In this document: positions 56,927 to 64,000 of the stretch, one piece after another
Layout: every line of letters begins with the position of its first letter
Numbering within the stretch: the stretch's first letter is position 1
Program-made: the position numbers and the translations under genes
Origin: Achromobacter kerstersii
GTDB lineage: Bacteria; Pseudomonadota; Gammaproteobacteria; Burkholderiales; Burkholderiaceae_B
DNA length: 64,000 nucleotides
Reading direction: 5' to 3'
Assembly (NCBI RefSeq): GCF_902859595.1
Contig: NZ_CADIJQ010000001.1
Coordinates: forward strand, 1,116,001 to 1,180,000
The notes under the pieces: model-generated
Databases searched by the model: none
Told to the model about the DNA's origin: nothing
The model's input: only the letters and a program-made list of their open reading frames with translations

Positions 56927-59086
56927 ATGAATTTCCCCACCTTCCCCGCCCGGGCAGGCGTGCCGCTGCGCGTCTTTGGTTTGCGCCCCGTCGTGCTTGC
57001 CTGCTTGTCCGCCTTGCGCGTCGTGCTGCCCTCTGCGCTGCCCTCTGCGCTGCCCATTGCGCTACCCATTGCCCTGCCCTTTGTCTTCCTAGCGACGGCT
57101 CACGCGCAGTCCGCTTCCGACACAACAACGCTATCGCCCGTCGTCATCACCGCGAACCCGCTGGGCAGCGACGCGCTGGCCTCACCCACCAGCGTGCTGC
57201 AAGGCCAGGCGCTGGACTTGCGGCGCGGCTCCAATTTGGGCGAAACGCTGAACGGCTTGCCCGGCGTGTCCACCACCAGCTACGGCCCCATGGTGGGCCG
57301 CCCCATCATCCGGGGGCTGGACGGCGACCGCATCCGCCTGCTGAACAACGGCGTGGGCACGCTGGACGCCTCTTCGCTATCGTTTGACCATGCCGTGCCG
57401 CAAGATCCGCTGTCGACCAACCGCGTCGAAATTCTGCGCGGCCCTGCTGTATTGCTCTATGGCGGCAATGCCATCGGCGGGGTCGTCAACACCTTGGACA
57501 ACCGCATTCCCACCGAACCCATCGACGGCATCCATGGCGATGTGGGCGGCAGCTACGGCGGCGCCAATAATGACCGCAACGGCGCCGTGCAACTGGAAGG
57601 CGGCGACGGCACCTTCGCCCTGCACGCCGACGTGTTCGGCCGCAAGACCGGCACGCTGCGCATCCCCCGCTATGCCCGCACCGCGCAGCAACGCGCCGAA
57701 GACGGCCCGGACGCCGATCAGCCCCAAGGCCGCTTGCCCAATAGCGACGGTGAAGCCAGCGGCGGCGCAATTGGGATGTCGTGGACGGGGGAACATGGCT
57801 ACGGTGGTTTGTCTTACAGCGGCTACGACGCCAACTATGGTTCGGTTGCCGAATCGGACGTGCGCATCAAAATGCACCAGGAACGCGTCGGCCTGGCAGG
57901 CGAGCTGCGCGACCTGGATGGCCTGTTCACCAGCGTCAAGCTGAACTTCGCCTATACCGATTACCAGCACAAGGAAATCGAAGACGGCGAAACGGGCACG
58001 ATCATCAAGAACCGGGGCTATGAAGCGCGCATCGAAGCCCGCCACGCCGACATCGGGCCGCTGCATGGGGTCGTTGGCCTGCAACTGGGCCAGACGCGCT
58101 TTTCGGCCTTGGGCGACGAAGCGCTGGTGCCCACCACCGACACCGATTCCGCCGCCCTGTTCGCTTTGGAAGAATGGACGCTGACCGATCGGCTCACCTT
58201 GTCGGCTGGCGCCCGCATGGACCACACGCGTTTAAGCCCGGCCGCGGGCGGCAACGACCGCTTTGACGATTCCGGCCGCCGCAGCTTCAATGCAGGCAGC
58301 TTTTCGCTGGGCGGCATCTACAAGCTGACGCCGCTGTGGTCGCTGGCCGCCAACGCCGCCTACACCGAACGCGCGCCCACGTTCTACGAGCTGTACGCCA
58401 ACGGCCCCCACGCGGCGACCGGCCAATACCTGGTCGGCGACCAGAATCTGGGCGAGGAACGCGCCTGGTCGGGCGACTTGTCATTGCGATACAAGAACGA
58501 CACCGATCACGGCAGCGTGGGCGTCTTCTACAGCAGCTTCGCCAATTACCTGGCGGAAACCAACACCGGGCGCTATCGCAATGATGATGGCGATGTCGTC
58601 GCCGCCAGCAGCGACGGCGCGCTGCCAGAAGCGCGCTACCAGGGTGTCTCGGCCCGGCTCTACGGGCTGGAAGCGGAAAACGTGACGCGCATCCTGCAAC
58701 GCGATGGCCATGCGCTGGACCTGGGGCTGTCGGGCGACTACACGGTCTCTCGCAACCGCGACACGGGCCGGTCGCTGCCACGCATTCCTCCGCTGCGCCT
58801 GCGCGTGGCGCTGGACTACGGGTACGGGCCGTTCAGCGCCGGGGTCAGCGTGTCCAAGGCGTTCGCCCAGCATGACCATCCGGCAAACGACACGTCAACG
58901 GCGGGCTACTACAGCCTGGACGCCAATGCCGGCTACCGGTTCAAGATGACCGGCGTGCAATGGCAAGCCTACGTGCGCGGCATCAACCTCACGAATCAGG
59001 ACATCCGCTACGCCACCTCCGTCTTGCGCGATATTGCCCCAGAAGGCGGGCGCGCCGTGATGGTCGGTTTGCGCGGCAGCTTCTGA
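56927..59086 (+). CDS. znuD: ZnuD-like TonB-dependent receptor (zinc uptake)
   Basis: A 719-residue outer-membrane receptor. The N-terminal signal region is unusually long and contains LPSALPSALPIALPIALP. The TonB-box/plug part carries GRPIIRGLDGDRIRLLNNGVGTLDASSLSFDHAV and RGPAVLLYGGNAIGGVVNTLDNRIP, very like the ZnuD plug, followed by a beta-barrel ending in GLRGSF with C-terminal Phe. ZnuD imports zinc, and the plug position of conserved His/Asp residues supports a metal. The His-rich gene just upstream fits the same role. Heme or another substrate cannot be excluded. Confidence 0.82.
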   Translation: MNFPTFPARAGVPLRVFGLRPVVLACLSALRVVLPSALPSALPIALPIALPFVFLATAHAQSASDTTTLSPVVITANPLGSDALASPTSVLQGQALDLRRGSNLGETLNGLPGVSTTSYGPMVGRPIIRGLDGDRIRLLNNGVGTLDASSLSFDHAVPQDPLSTNRVEILRGPAVLLYGGNAIGGVVNTLDNRIPTEPIDGIHGDVGGSYGGANNDRNGAVQLEGGDGTFALHADVFGRKTGTLRIPRYARTAQQRAEDGPDADQPQGRLPNSDGEASGGAIGMSWTGEHGYGGLSYSGYDANYGSVAESDVRIKMHQERVGLAGELRDLDGLFTSVKLNFAYTDYQHKEIEDGETGTIIKNRGYEARIEARHADIGPLHGVVGLQLGQTRFSALGDEALVPTTDTDSAALFALEEWTLTDRLTLSAGARMDHTRLSPAAGGNDRFDDSGRRSFNAGSFSLGGIYKLTPLWSLAANAAYTERAPTFYELYANGPHAATGQYLVGDQNLGEERAWSGDLSLRYKNDTDHGSVGVFYSSFANYLAETNTGRYRNDDGDVVAASSDGALPEARYQGVSARLYGLEAENVTRILQRDGHALDLGLSGDYTVSRNRDTGRSLPRIPPLRLRVALDYGYGPFSAGVSVSKAFAQHDHPANDTSTAGYYSLDANAGYRFKMTGVQWQAYVRGINLTNQDIRYATSVLRDIAPEGGRAVMVGLRGSF
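57026..57085 (+). repeat. 12-bp tandem repeat in the ZnuD-like signal peptide
   Basis: Two exact copies of CTGCCCTCTGCG (57026 and 57038), two variants (57050, 57062) and part of a fifth. Each 12-base unit adds LPSA or LPIA, so gain or loss changes the signal length without changing the frame. Confidence 0.75.
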
Positions 59087-59303
59087 TCCCGACGATTTTT
59101 GCTGCGTCCGTTACGTCGCTCCCTAGGGGCGGCGTAACGAAATCGGCCGAATAATGCTGCATTGCACTACAAATGTAATGAAACTTTATTCCACTATAAT
59201 TTGGCAGCTTCCAGGGCTTATTACGCCCTGGCAACGCCCCTTTCCGCCGGCTTGCCCCCTCAGGCAAAGCCATGCCGCCCACTCCGATTCTTGAAGTGAC
59301 GTA

Positions 59304-59903
59304 ATGACGCCGCCCACGCGAAAAGTCCGAATTGCCAATTTCAGCATTCCCGTATTTCTGTCAGCGCCCATTCTGGCCCTGACCCTCTCCTGGATACCCG
59401 GCGCCGCCCAGGCATCCATTCCCTCAGAGCAAGCCCGCCCGTCGCTCAGCGGCCTGCGCCTGGCGCAAGAGCCCACCGTTCCCACATTGCGTGAACGTGT
59501 CGTGCAAGCCGGCCTGGACGCCATCGGCACCCCGTACAGCTGGGGTGGCGACGACGCCGAAGGCTTCGATTGCAGCGGCCTGGTGCTGTATGTATTCCGC
59601 GAAATCGCCGGCCTGGAACTGCCCCGCACCGCGCGCGCGCAGCGCAGCGAAGGGCAATCCGTGTCGAACAAGAACCAGCTGCGTCCTGGCGACCTGGTGT
59701 TCTTCGCCACGCGCGGCCGTGGTGTCACGTCGCACGTTGGCATCTACATCGGCCAGAACAAATTCGTCCACGCGCCGCGCCGCGGCACCAAGGTGCGCGT
59801 CGACGAAATGAAGAACCCCTATTGGACCAAGCGCTATGTCGGCGCGCGGCGTTACCTGGATACGCAACAGCCGGGCCAGATGCTGGCTCAAGCTACGCCT
59901 TAA
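59304..59903 (+). CDS. NlpC/P60 family cell-wall hydrolase
   Basis: A 199-residue exported C40 cysteine peptidase. An N-terminal signal-like hydrophobic segment ends near QAS. The catalytic cysteine is in GFDCSGLVLYVF, the histidine in VTSHVGIYIG and the polar residue in FVHAPRR. It probably cuts peptide stems in peptidoglycan. It lies 217 bases after the TonB receptor gene, downstream of an AT-rich stretch with TATAAT at 59195-59200 but no clear -35 at the right distance. Confidence 0.9.
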   Translation: MTPPTRKVRIANFSIPVFLSAPILALTLSWIPGAAQASIPSEQARPSLSGLRLAQEPTVPTLRERVVQAGLDAIGTPYSWGGDDAEGFDCSGLVLYVFREIAGLELPRTARAQRSEGQSVSNKNQLRPGDLVFFATRGRGVTSHVGIYIGQNKFVHAPRRGTKVRVDEMKNPYWTKRYVGARRYLDTQQPGQMLAQATP

Positions 59904-59930
59904 AGCGTCGTCCAGGCTGTCGTCGCGGCG

Positions 59931-59957
59931 AAAAAAAAGGCGCCTGCCGGGCGCCTT
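59931..59957 (-). terminator. rho-independent terminator of the SDR gene
   Basis: Read on the minus strand, AAGGCGCC, then CGGCA, then GGCGCCTT and eight T. This is a classical intrinsic terminator, about 57 bases after the SDR stop. Confidence 0.85.
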
Positions 59958-59972
59958 GCGATGGGGGCATCG

Positions 59973-60005
59973 AAGCCTGCCAAGGGAACATTCCCAGGCA
60001 GGCTT
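59973..60005. terminator. long interrupted hairpin next to the SDR terminator
   Basis: AAGCCTGCC-AA-GGGAA-CA-TTCCC-A-GGCAGGCTT, a nine-bp outer stem and five-bp inner stem, between the NlpC and SDR genes. It probably protects or terminates both converging transcripts. Confidence 0.6.
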
Positions 60006-60013
60006 TCGCGCGT

Positions 60014-60784
60014 TCAGCCCCGGCCCACGAAGGGCATGTTCGTCGCCATGATCGTCATGAACTGCACGTTGGCTTCCAGCGGCAGGCGGGCCATGGCGGC
60101 AACCGCTTGCGCGACGTGCGCCACATCCATGCGCGGCTCAACCTTGGTGCTGCCATCCGCTTGCAGAATGCCCGCCGCCATGCGCTCGGTCATATCGGTC
60201 GCGGCGTTGCCGATATCGATCTGCCCGCAAGCAATGTTGTAGGGCCGGCAATCCAGTGAAATCGACTTGGTCAGCCCGGTCACCGCGTGCTTGGTGGCGG
60301 TGTAGGCAATAGAGAACGGGCGCGGTGCGTGCGCCGAAATCGAACCGTTGTTGATGATGCGGCCGCCTTGCGGCGTCTGCGCCTTCATCACGCGGATGGC
60401 GGCTTGGGCGCACAGGAACATGCCGGTCAGGTTGGTGTCGACGACTTCGCGCCACACCGCCACCGGCAGTTCTTCGATCGGCATGGCGGGTGCGCCACGG
60501 CCGGCATTATTGAACAGCACATCCAGGCGCCCGTATTCACGCTGCGCCGTGTCGAACAGATCGCGAACGGCATTTTCGTCGGACACATCGGTGGGCACCA
60601 CCAAGGCGCGCACACCATCTTCGCCGGCTGCCGTCCGGGTCGCTTCCAGGGGCTCGCGACGGCGCCCCGCCAACACGACGCGATAGCCCTGCGCCAGCAA
60701 CTCCAGCGCCACTGCACGCCCAATTCCGGTACCGGCCCCGGTTACCAACGCCACGCGCGGTGGCTCGATCTCGTTCGAATGCAT
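60014..60784 (-). CDS. short-chain dehydrogenase/reductase
   Basis: A 256-residue classical SDR with [12 protein letters not shown], the FNNAGRGAP motif, the catalytic [23 protein letters not shown] (Ser and YxxxK). It probably oxidises or reduces a small alcohol or ketone with NAD(P). AAGGAG precedes the ATG at 60784. The gene stands alone, followed by two hairpins; the divergent cytochrome pair starts 229 bases away. Confidence 0.88.
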   Translation of the reverse strand: MHSNEIEPPRVALVTGAGTGIGRAVALELLAQGYRVVLAGRRREPLEATRTAAGEDGVRALVVPTDVSDENAVRDLFDTAQREYGRLDVLFNNAGRGAPAMPIEELPVAVWREVVDTNLTGMFLCAQAAIRVMKAQTPQGGRIINNGSISAHAPRPFSIAYTATKHAVTGLTKSISLDCRPYNIACGQIDIGNAATDMTERMAAGILQADGSTKVEPRMDVAHVAQAVAAMARLPLEANVQFMTIMATNMPFVGRG

Positions 60785-61013
60785 CGGATTCTCCTTGTTA
60801 TCAATCGGCGAGATGCTACCGCAATCATTCCGGCGATGCTGCAAGCAAACCTTCCAGCAAAGACACAAATGTTCCCGCTACTCGCAAGCAAAAGAAACGC
60901 GGATGTGCACCATCCAGCGGCGGATTTCGCGTTGATCTGTCACAAGTCTTTATATAATTTGTGGGCATTAGCTTATTACCCAAAATCAAATAACAAATCG
61001 GAGCAGGCAAGCC

Positions 61014-61715
61014 ATGACCCCACGGTCCCTCCCCGCGCTGGTGCTCAGCGCCTTGTTCGCCACAGGCGCTAGCGCCCAAGGCGCGCCAGATGGCAAACAG
61101 ATCAGCACGCAAGGCGCGAACGGCGCGCCGGCCTGTATCACCTGCCATGGTGCGCAGGGCGAAGGCAACCCCGCCGCCGGCTTCCCGCAATTGGCCGGCC
61201 TGGGCGCCAAATACCTGTCAGAACAACTCGAAGCCATGGCCAACGGTTCGCGTGTCAGCCCGGTGATGGCGGCAACCGCCAAAGCGCTGGACCCCGCGCA
61301 GCAACAAGCCGTGGCGAGCTACTACGCCAGCTTGCCCTCGCCGTTGAACATTGACCGGCTGGCCGCCACGGCCATGCATCCCGTCAAGCCCGCCGACACG
61401 GGCGCGTGGCTGGCCACACGCGGCGCCTGGGACAAAAACGTCCCAGCCTGTAATCAGTGCCACGGACCTGGCGGCATCGGCGTCGGCCAGAATTTCCCCA
61501 GTCTGGCCGGACAGCCTGCGGCGTATATCGCGGGCCAATTGCGCGCATGGCAGCAAGGGCAACGGCCGCCGGGACCATTGGGGCTGATGCCCGCGGTCGC
61601 CACCCGTCTGTCCGACGCCGACATCGACGCCGTCTCCGCCTACTACGCCGGCCTGCCCAAAGCCGCCGACCTGCTTGCCGCGCAAACCCCTTCCACGGAC
61701 GGAGCCAAGCCATGA
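61014..61715 (+). CDS. tsdB: c4-type di-heme cytochrome, probable TsdB
   Basis: A 233-residue exported cytochrome c4-like protein with a signal peptide ending near SAQ and two CxxCH heme sites (Cys41-Cys44-His45 and Cys146-Cys149-His150). The two halves are similar, as in cytochrome c4. Its stop overlaps the start of the next gene by four bases. In Pseudomonas stutzeri a di-heme TsdB precedes TsdA and takes its electrons; I transfer that role from the identical arrangement. Confidence 0.8.
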   Translation: MTPRSLPALVLSALFATGASAQGAPDGKQISTQGANGAPACITCHGAQGEGNPAAGFPQLAGLGAKYLSEQLEAMANGSRVSPVMAATAKALDPAQQQAVASYYASLPSPLNIDRLAATAMHPVKPADTGAWLATRGAWDKNVPACNQCHGPGGIGVGQNFPSLAGQPAAYIAGQLRAWQQGQRPPGPLGLMPAVATRLSDADIDAVSAYYAGLPKAADLLAAQTPSTDGAKP

Positions 61716-62641
61716 TCCGCCTTCCCCGCTTCCGTCCAGGCACGGCCTGTATTGCAGCCATGATTGCCTGCACCGCGCCGGCCTTTGCCGCCGAGCCCCG
61801 CCCCGCTTTCACCCCGCCCTCCGCCGCGTCCTTGCCCGACACTGAATTCGGCAAGATCGTCCGGCAAGGCGAGCAAATCTTCCTGCACACGCCGCAAAAG
61901 GCGGGCAAGTTCGTTGGCAACGATCTCACCTGCGCCAGTTGCCATCTGGACGCCGGCCGCCGGCCGGACTCCGCGCCCATGTGGGCGGCCTATGTGCTGT
62001 ACCCCGCCTATCGCGCCAAGAACGAGCACGTCAACACGCTGGCCGAACGGTTGCAAGGGTGCTTTCGGTTCAGCATGAACGGCAAGGCGCCTGCTGCTGA
62101 CGACCCGACGTTGACGGCGCTGCAAAGCTATATGTTCTGGCTGGCCAGCAAAGCGCCAACGGGCGTCGTGCTGGAAGGCCAGGGTTACCGCAAGCTGCCG
62201 GCGCCCGCGCAAAAGGCCGACTACGTGCGCGGCAGCGAGGTCTATGCGCAGTACTGTGCGGTGTGCCACGGCGCCGAGGGCCAGGGCCAGAAGAACGGCA
62301 AACACTGGGTCTTTCCCGCGCTGTGGGGCGCCGACTCATTCAACTGGGGCGCGGGCATGCACCAGATTGGCAACGCGGCCGGCTTCATCAAAGCCAATAT
62401 GCCGCTGGGCCAAGCCGGCATGCTGAGCGACCAGGAAGCCTGGGACGTGGCCTACTTCATGAACGCGCATGAACGCCCGCAAGACCCGCGTTACAAGGAT
62501 TCAGTGGCGACCACCCGAGAGAAATATCACGACTCGGACGACTCGCTGTACGGCATCGAGGTCAACGGCCACCTGCTCGGCAGCGATGCGCCGCCGCCTG
62601 GCGGAAAGCTGCTTCAAACCGCGGCCAAACCCGCTGGCTGA
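61712..62641 (+). CDS. tsdA: di-heme cytochrome, probable thiosulfate dehydrogenase TsdA
   Basis: A 309-residue exported protein with CxxCH sites at Cys74-Cys77-His78 and Cys182-Cys185-His186. The first heme block TCASCHLDAGRRPDSAPMWAAY and the Cys117 in GCFRFSMNGKAP match TsdA, in which a cysteine is the unusual axial ligand of the active-site heme; a methionine (about 230, KANMPLG) can ligate heme 2. TsdA oxidises thiosulfate to tetrathionate or the reverse. The overlap with the c4-like gene supports a tsdBA operon. Confidence 0.8.
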   Translation: MIRLPRFRPGTACIAAMIACTAPAFAAEPRPAFTPPSAASLPDTEFGKIVRQGEQIFLHTPQKAGKFVGNDLTCASCHLDAGRRPDSAPMWAAYVLYPAYRAKNEHVNTLAERLQGCFRFSMNGKAPAADDPTLTALQSYMFWLASKAPTGVVLEGQGYRKLPAPAQKADYVRGSEVYAQYCAVCHGAEGQGQKNGKHWVFPALWGADSFNWGAGMHQIGNAAGFIKANMPLGQAGMLSDQEAWDVAYFMNAHERPQDPRYKDSVATTREKYHDSDDSLYGIEVNGHLLGSDAPPPGGKLLQTAAKPAG

Positions 62642-62667
62642 CGGGGTTCGCCCGCTCAGCCACATAA

Positions 62668-62717
62668 AAATCGCGCGGCCGGACAGCGGGTTTTCCCCCT
62701 GCCGCGCCGCGCGATTT
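62668..62717. terminator. tsdA terminator hairpin
   Basis: A perfect 12-bp inverted repeat, AAATCGCGCGGC with GCCGCGCGATTT, around a 26-base loop that also has pairing potential. It lies between tsdA and gmk. A second imperfect hairpin (about 62718-62737) follows just before gmk. Confidence 0.6.
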
Positions 62718-62757
62718 GCTAGACTTCCGGTCTTAGCATCACACGCCGGTCAACTTC

Positions 62758-63390
62758 ATGTACGCCAACCCCGGAAACGTCTTCATGGTCGTCGCGCCCA
62801 GCGGCGCGGGCAAATCCAGCCTGGTGAAGGCCTTGCTCCAGCAAGACCCCTCCATCGAACTCTCCATTTCCTGCACCACGCGCGCGCCTCGTCCGGGCGA
62901 AGAAGACGGCCGTGAATACCGTTTCGTGTCAGTTGACGAGTTCAAGCGCATGCGCGACGAGCAGAACCTGCTGGAATGGGCGGAAGTCCACGGCAATTTC
63001 TACGGCACGCCGCGCGACCGCATCGACCTGGCTACCCGCGAGGGCCGCGACGTATTGCTCGAGATCGATTGGCAAGGCGCGCGTCAGGTGAAGCAGCGCT
63101 TCCCCGCCGCCATCGGCATTTTCGTGCTGCCCCCGTCGATCGAAGAACTCGAAAGCCGGTTGAAGGCGCGGGGCCAGGATGCGCCCCAAGTGATCGCGCG
63201 CCGGCTCATGGCTGCGGGCGGCGAAATCGCCCACGCGCCTGAATGCGAATATGTTATTATTAATCAAGAATTTAGCGTGGCCTTGTCGGAACTGATGCAA
63301 ATCGTCAGTTCCGCAAGGCTGCGCTTTTCGTCTCAGGCCGCCCGCCATGCCGAGTTGTTCGCACAACTGGGTATCCCGGCCGAACACTGA
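62758..63390 (+). CDS. gmk: guanylate kinase
   Basis: A 210-residue enzyme that makes GDP from GMP. Walker A is [15 protein letters not shown]; other blocks are [29 protein letters not shown] and RRLMAAGGE. It is the first gene of gmk-rpoZ-spoT, 44 bases before rpoZ. Confidence 0.96.
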   Translation: MYANPGNVFMVVAPSGAGKSSLVKALLQQDPSIELSISCTTRAPRPGEEDGREYRFVSVDEFKRMRDEQNLLEWAEVHGNFYGTPRDRIDLATREGRDVLLEIDWQGARQVKQRFPAAIGIFVLPPSIEELESRLKARGQDAPQVIARRLMAAGGEIAHAPECEYVIINQEFSVALSELMQIVSSARLRFSSQAARHAELFAQLGIPAEH

Positions 63391-63434
63391 GCCGAACGCA
63401 TTCTCCCTATCATCCATCAGCACCAGGTGTCCTA

Positions 63435-63638
63435 ATGGCTCGCATTACTGTCGAAGACTGTCTGAATCAAATCCCTAACCGTTTCAAGCTCACGCTGGCC
63501 GCGACGTATCGCGCCCGCGAGTTGGCGCAAGGCCATGCCCCGCGCCTGGACAGCAAAGACAAGCCCACGGTCACTGCTCTGCGCGAAATCGCGGGCGGCC
63601 TAACCGGCGTGGAAATGCTGCGTAAAGTTCCCACCTGA
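63435..63638 (+). CDS. rpoZ: RNA polymerase omega subunit
   Basis: A 67-residue protein with the omega N-terminus [21 protein letters not shown] and the AL-REI motif at the end. It helps assemble RNA polymerase and contributes to ppGpp response in enterobacteria. Typical neighbour of gmk and spoT. Confidence 0.97.
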   Translation: MARITVEDCLNQIPNRFKLTLAATYRARELAQGHAPRLDSKDKPTVTALREIAGGLTGVEMLRKVPT

Positions 63639-63660
63639 TAGTCTCCGGGGGGCGGCAAGC

Positions 63661-64000
63661 ATGGCTTTTCCCGGGCTGAAGTACGCTTCATCTGGTCTGC
63701 TTGCCGCACTACGTGCCGGCTCCCGTCTTGGGCGCCGCACGGGCAAGAAAGACAAAAATCTCCCTACGCCACCGTCCGTCGCCGCGCAAGAAGCGGCGGA
63801 CGCAACCGCTTCGCCGGTTGCATCGCTGGCGCCGCTGACCGAAATCATCGGCAGCTATCTCGACAAGAAAGATGTAGAGCGCGTGCGCGAAGCCTATCGC
63901 TTCGCGGATCAGGCGCATCTGGGCCAATTCCGCGCCAGCGGTTCGCCCTACATCTCGCATCCCATCGCCGTCACTGAAATCTGCGCAGGCTGGAAGCTCG
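63661..64000 (+). CDS. spoT: bifunctional (p)ppGpp synthetase/hydrolase SpoT, cut by window edge
   Basis: The first 113 residues of a RelA/SpoT-family protein. The beginning of the HD hydrolase domain is visible in ERVREAYRFADQAHLGQFRASGSPYISHPIAV. The start is ATG at 63661, 22 bases after the rpoZ stop. The synthetase part lies outside the window, so bifunctionality is inferred from gene order and the HD residues. Confidence 0.92.
   Translation, partial: MAFPGLKYASSGLLAALRAGSRLGRRTGKKDKNLPTPPSVAAQEAADATASPVASLAPLTEIIGSYLDKKDVERVREAYRFADQAHLGQFRASGSPYISHPIAVTEICAGWKL

Noticed and set aside
59162..59200. Promoter TTGCAC ... TATAAT before the NlpC/P60 gene.
   Set aside because: The spacing is about 27 bases, too long for sigma-70; only the -10 part is plausible.

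Overview
The window is chromosomal DNA of a GC-rich betaproteobacterium, most likely Alcaligenaceae (Achromobacter or Bordetella relatives). The reasons are the two orphan Bug-type solute-binding proteins (a family strongly expanded there), the gmk-rpoZ-spoT run, ridA-recG-oxyR, and a sigma-54/NtrC-controlled glnA with ntrB-ntrC. This placement is inferred from gene content, not from a database search.

Region 1 (1-19.4 kb) is a surface-polysaccharide locus, visibly poorer in G+C than the rest. Nearly all genes lie on the minus strand. Read in transcription order they are an LTA-synthase/sulfatase-like membrane enzyme, the four ABC capsule-export parts (KpsE/CtrB, Wza/BexD-type lipoprotein, KpsM, KpsT), a sulfotransferase-like coiled-coil protein, an FkbM-like methyltransferase with a long coiled coil, a second methyltransferase, wecB, wecC, a CgeB-like glycosyltransferase, a two-domain glycosyltransferase and a DUF6270 protein. 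A second CgeB-like gene enters from the left edge on the plus strand. WecB and WecC imply a ManNAc-uronic-acid-containing glycan. The methyltransferase plus coiled coil beside an ABC exporter recalls chain-length 'ruler' proteins.

Region 2 (19.4-37.4 kb) is housekeeping and transport: an SDR, dps, oxyR, recG, ridA; a LysR gene divergent from a split AtuA-type pair plus a Bug protein; fpr; a Fur-type fbpABC ferric transporter with two strong hairpins between fbpA and fbpB; another Bug protein; two pirins and a LysR regulator.

Region 3 (37.4-52.0 kb) holds ntrC, ntrB and glnA with a textbook sigma-54 promoter and tandem NtrC sites, hemW, rdgB, an EAL-CBS-GGDEF protein overlapping tail-to-tail with a chemoreceptor, an acyl-CoA dehydrogenase with an MmgE/PrpD protein, rph and yicC.

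Region 4 (52.0-64.0 kb) carries a LysR regulator, a stop-codon-bearing tandem repeat, lysP, amn, a His-rich small protein with a ZnuD-like TonB receptor, an NlpC/P60 hydrolase, an SDR, a probable tsdB-tsdA thiosulfate dehydrogenase pair, then gmk, rpoZ and the start of spoT, cut by the right edge. I saw no rRNA, tRNA, CRISPR, insertion sequence or phage gene.
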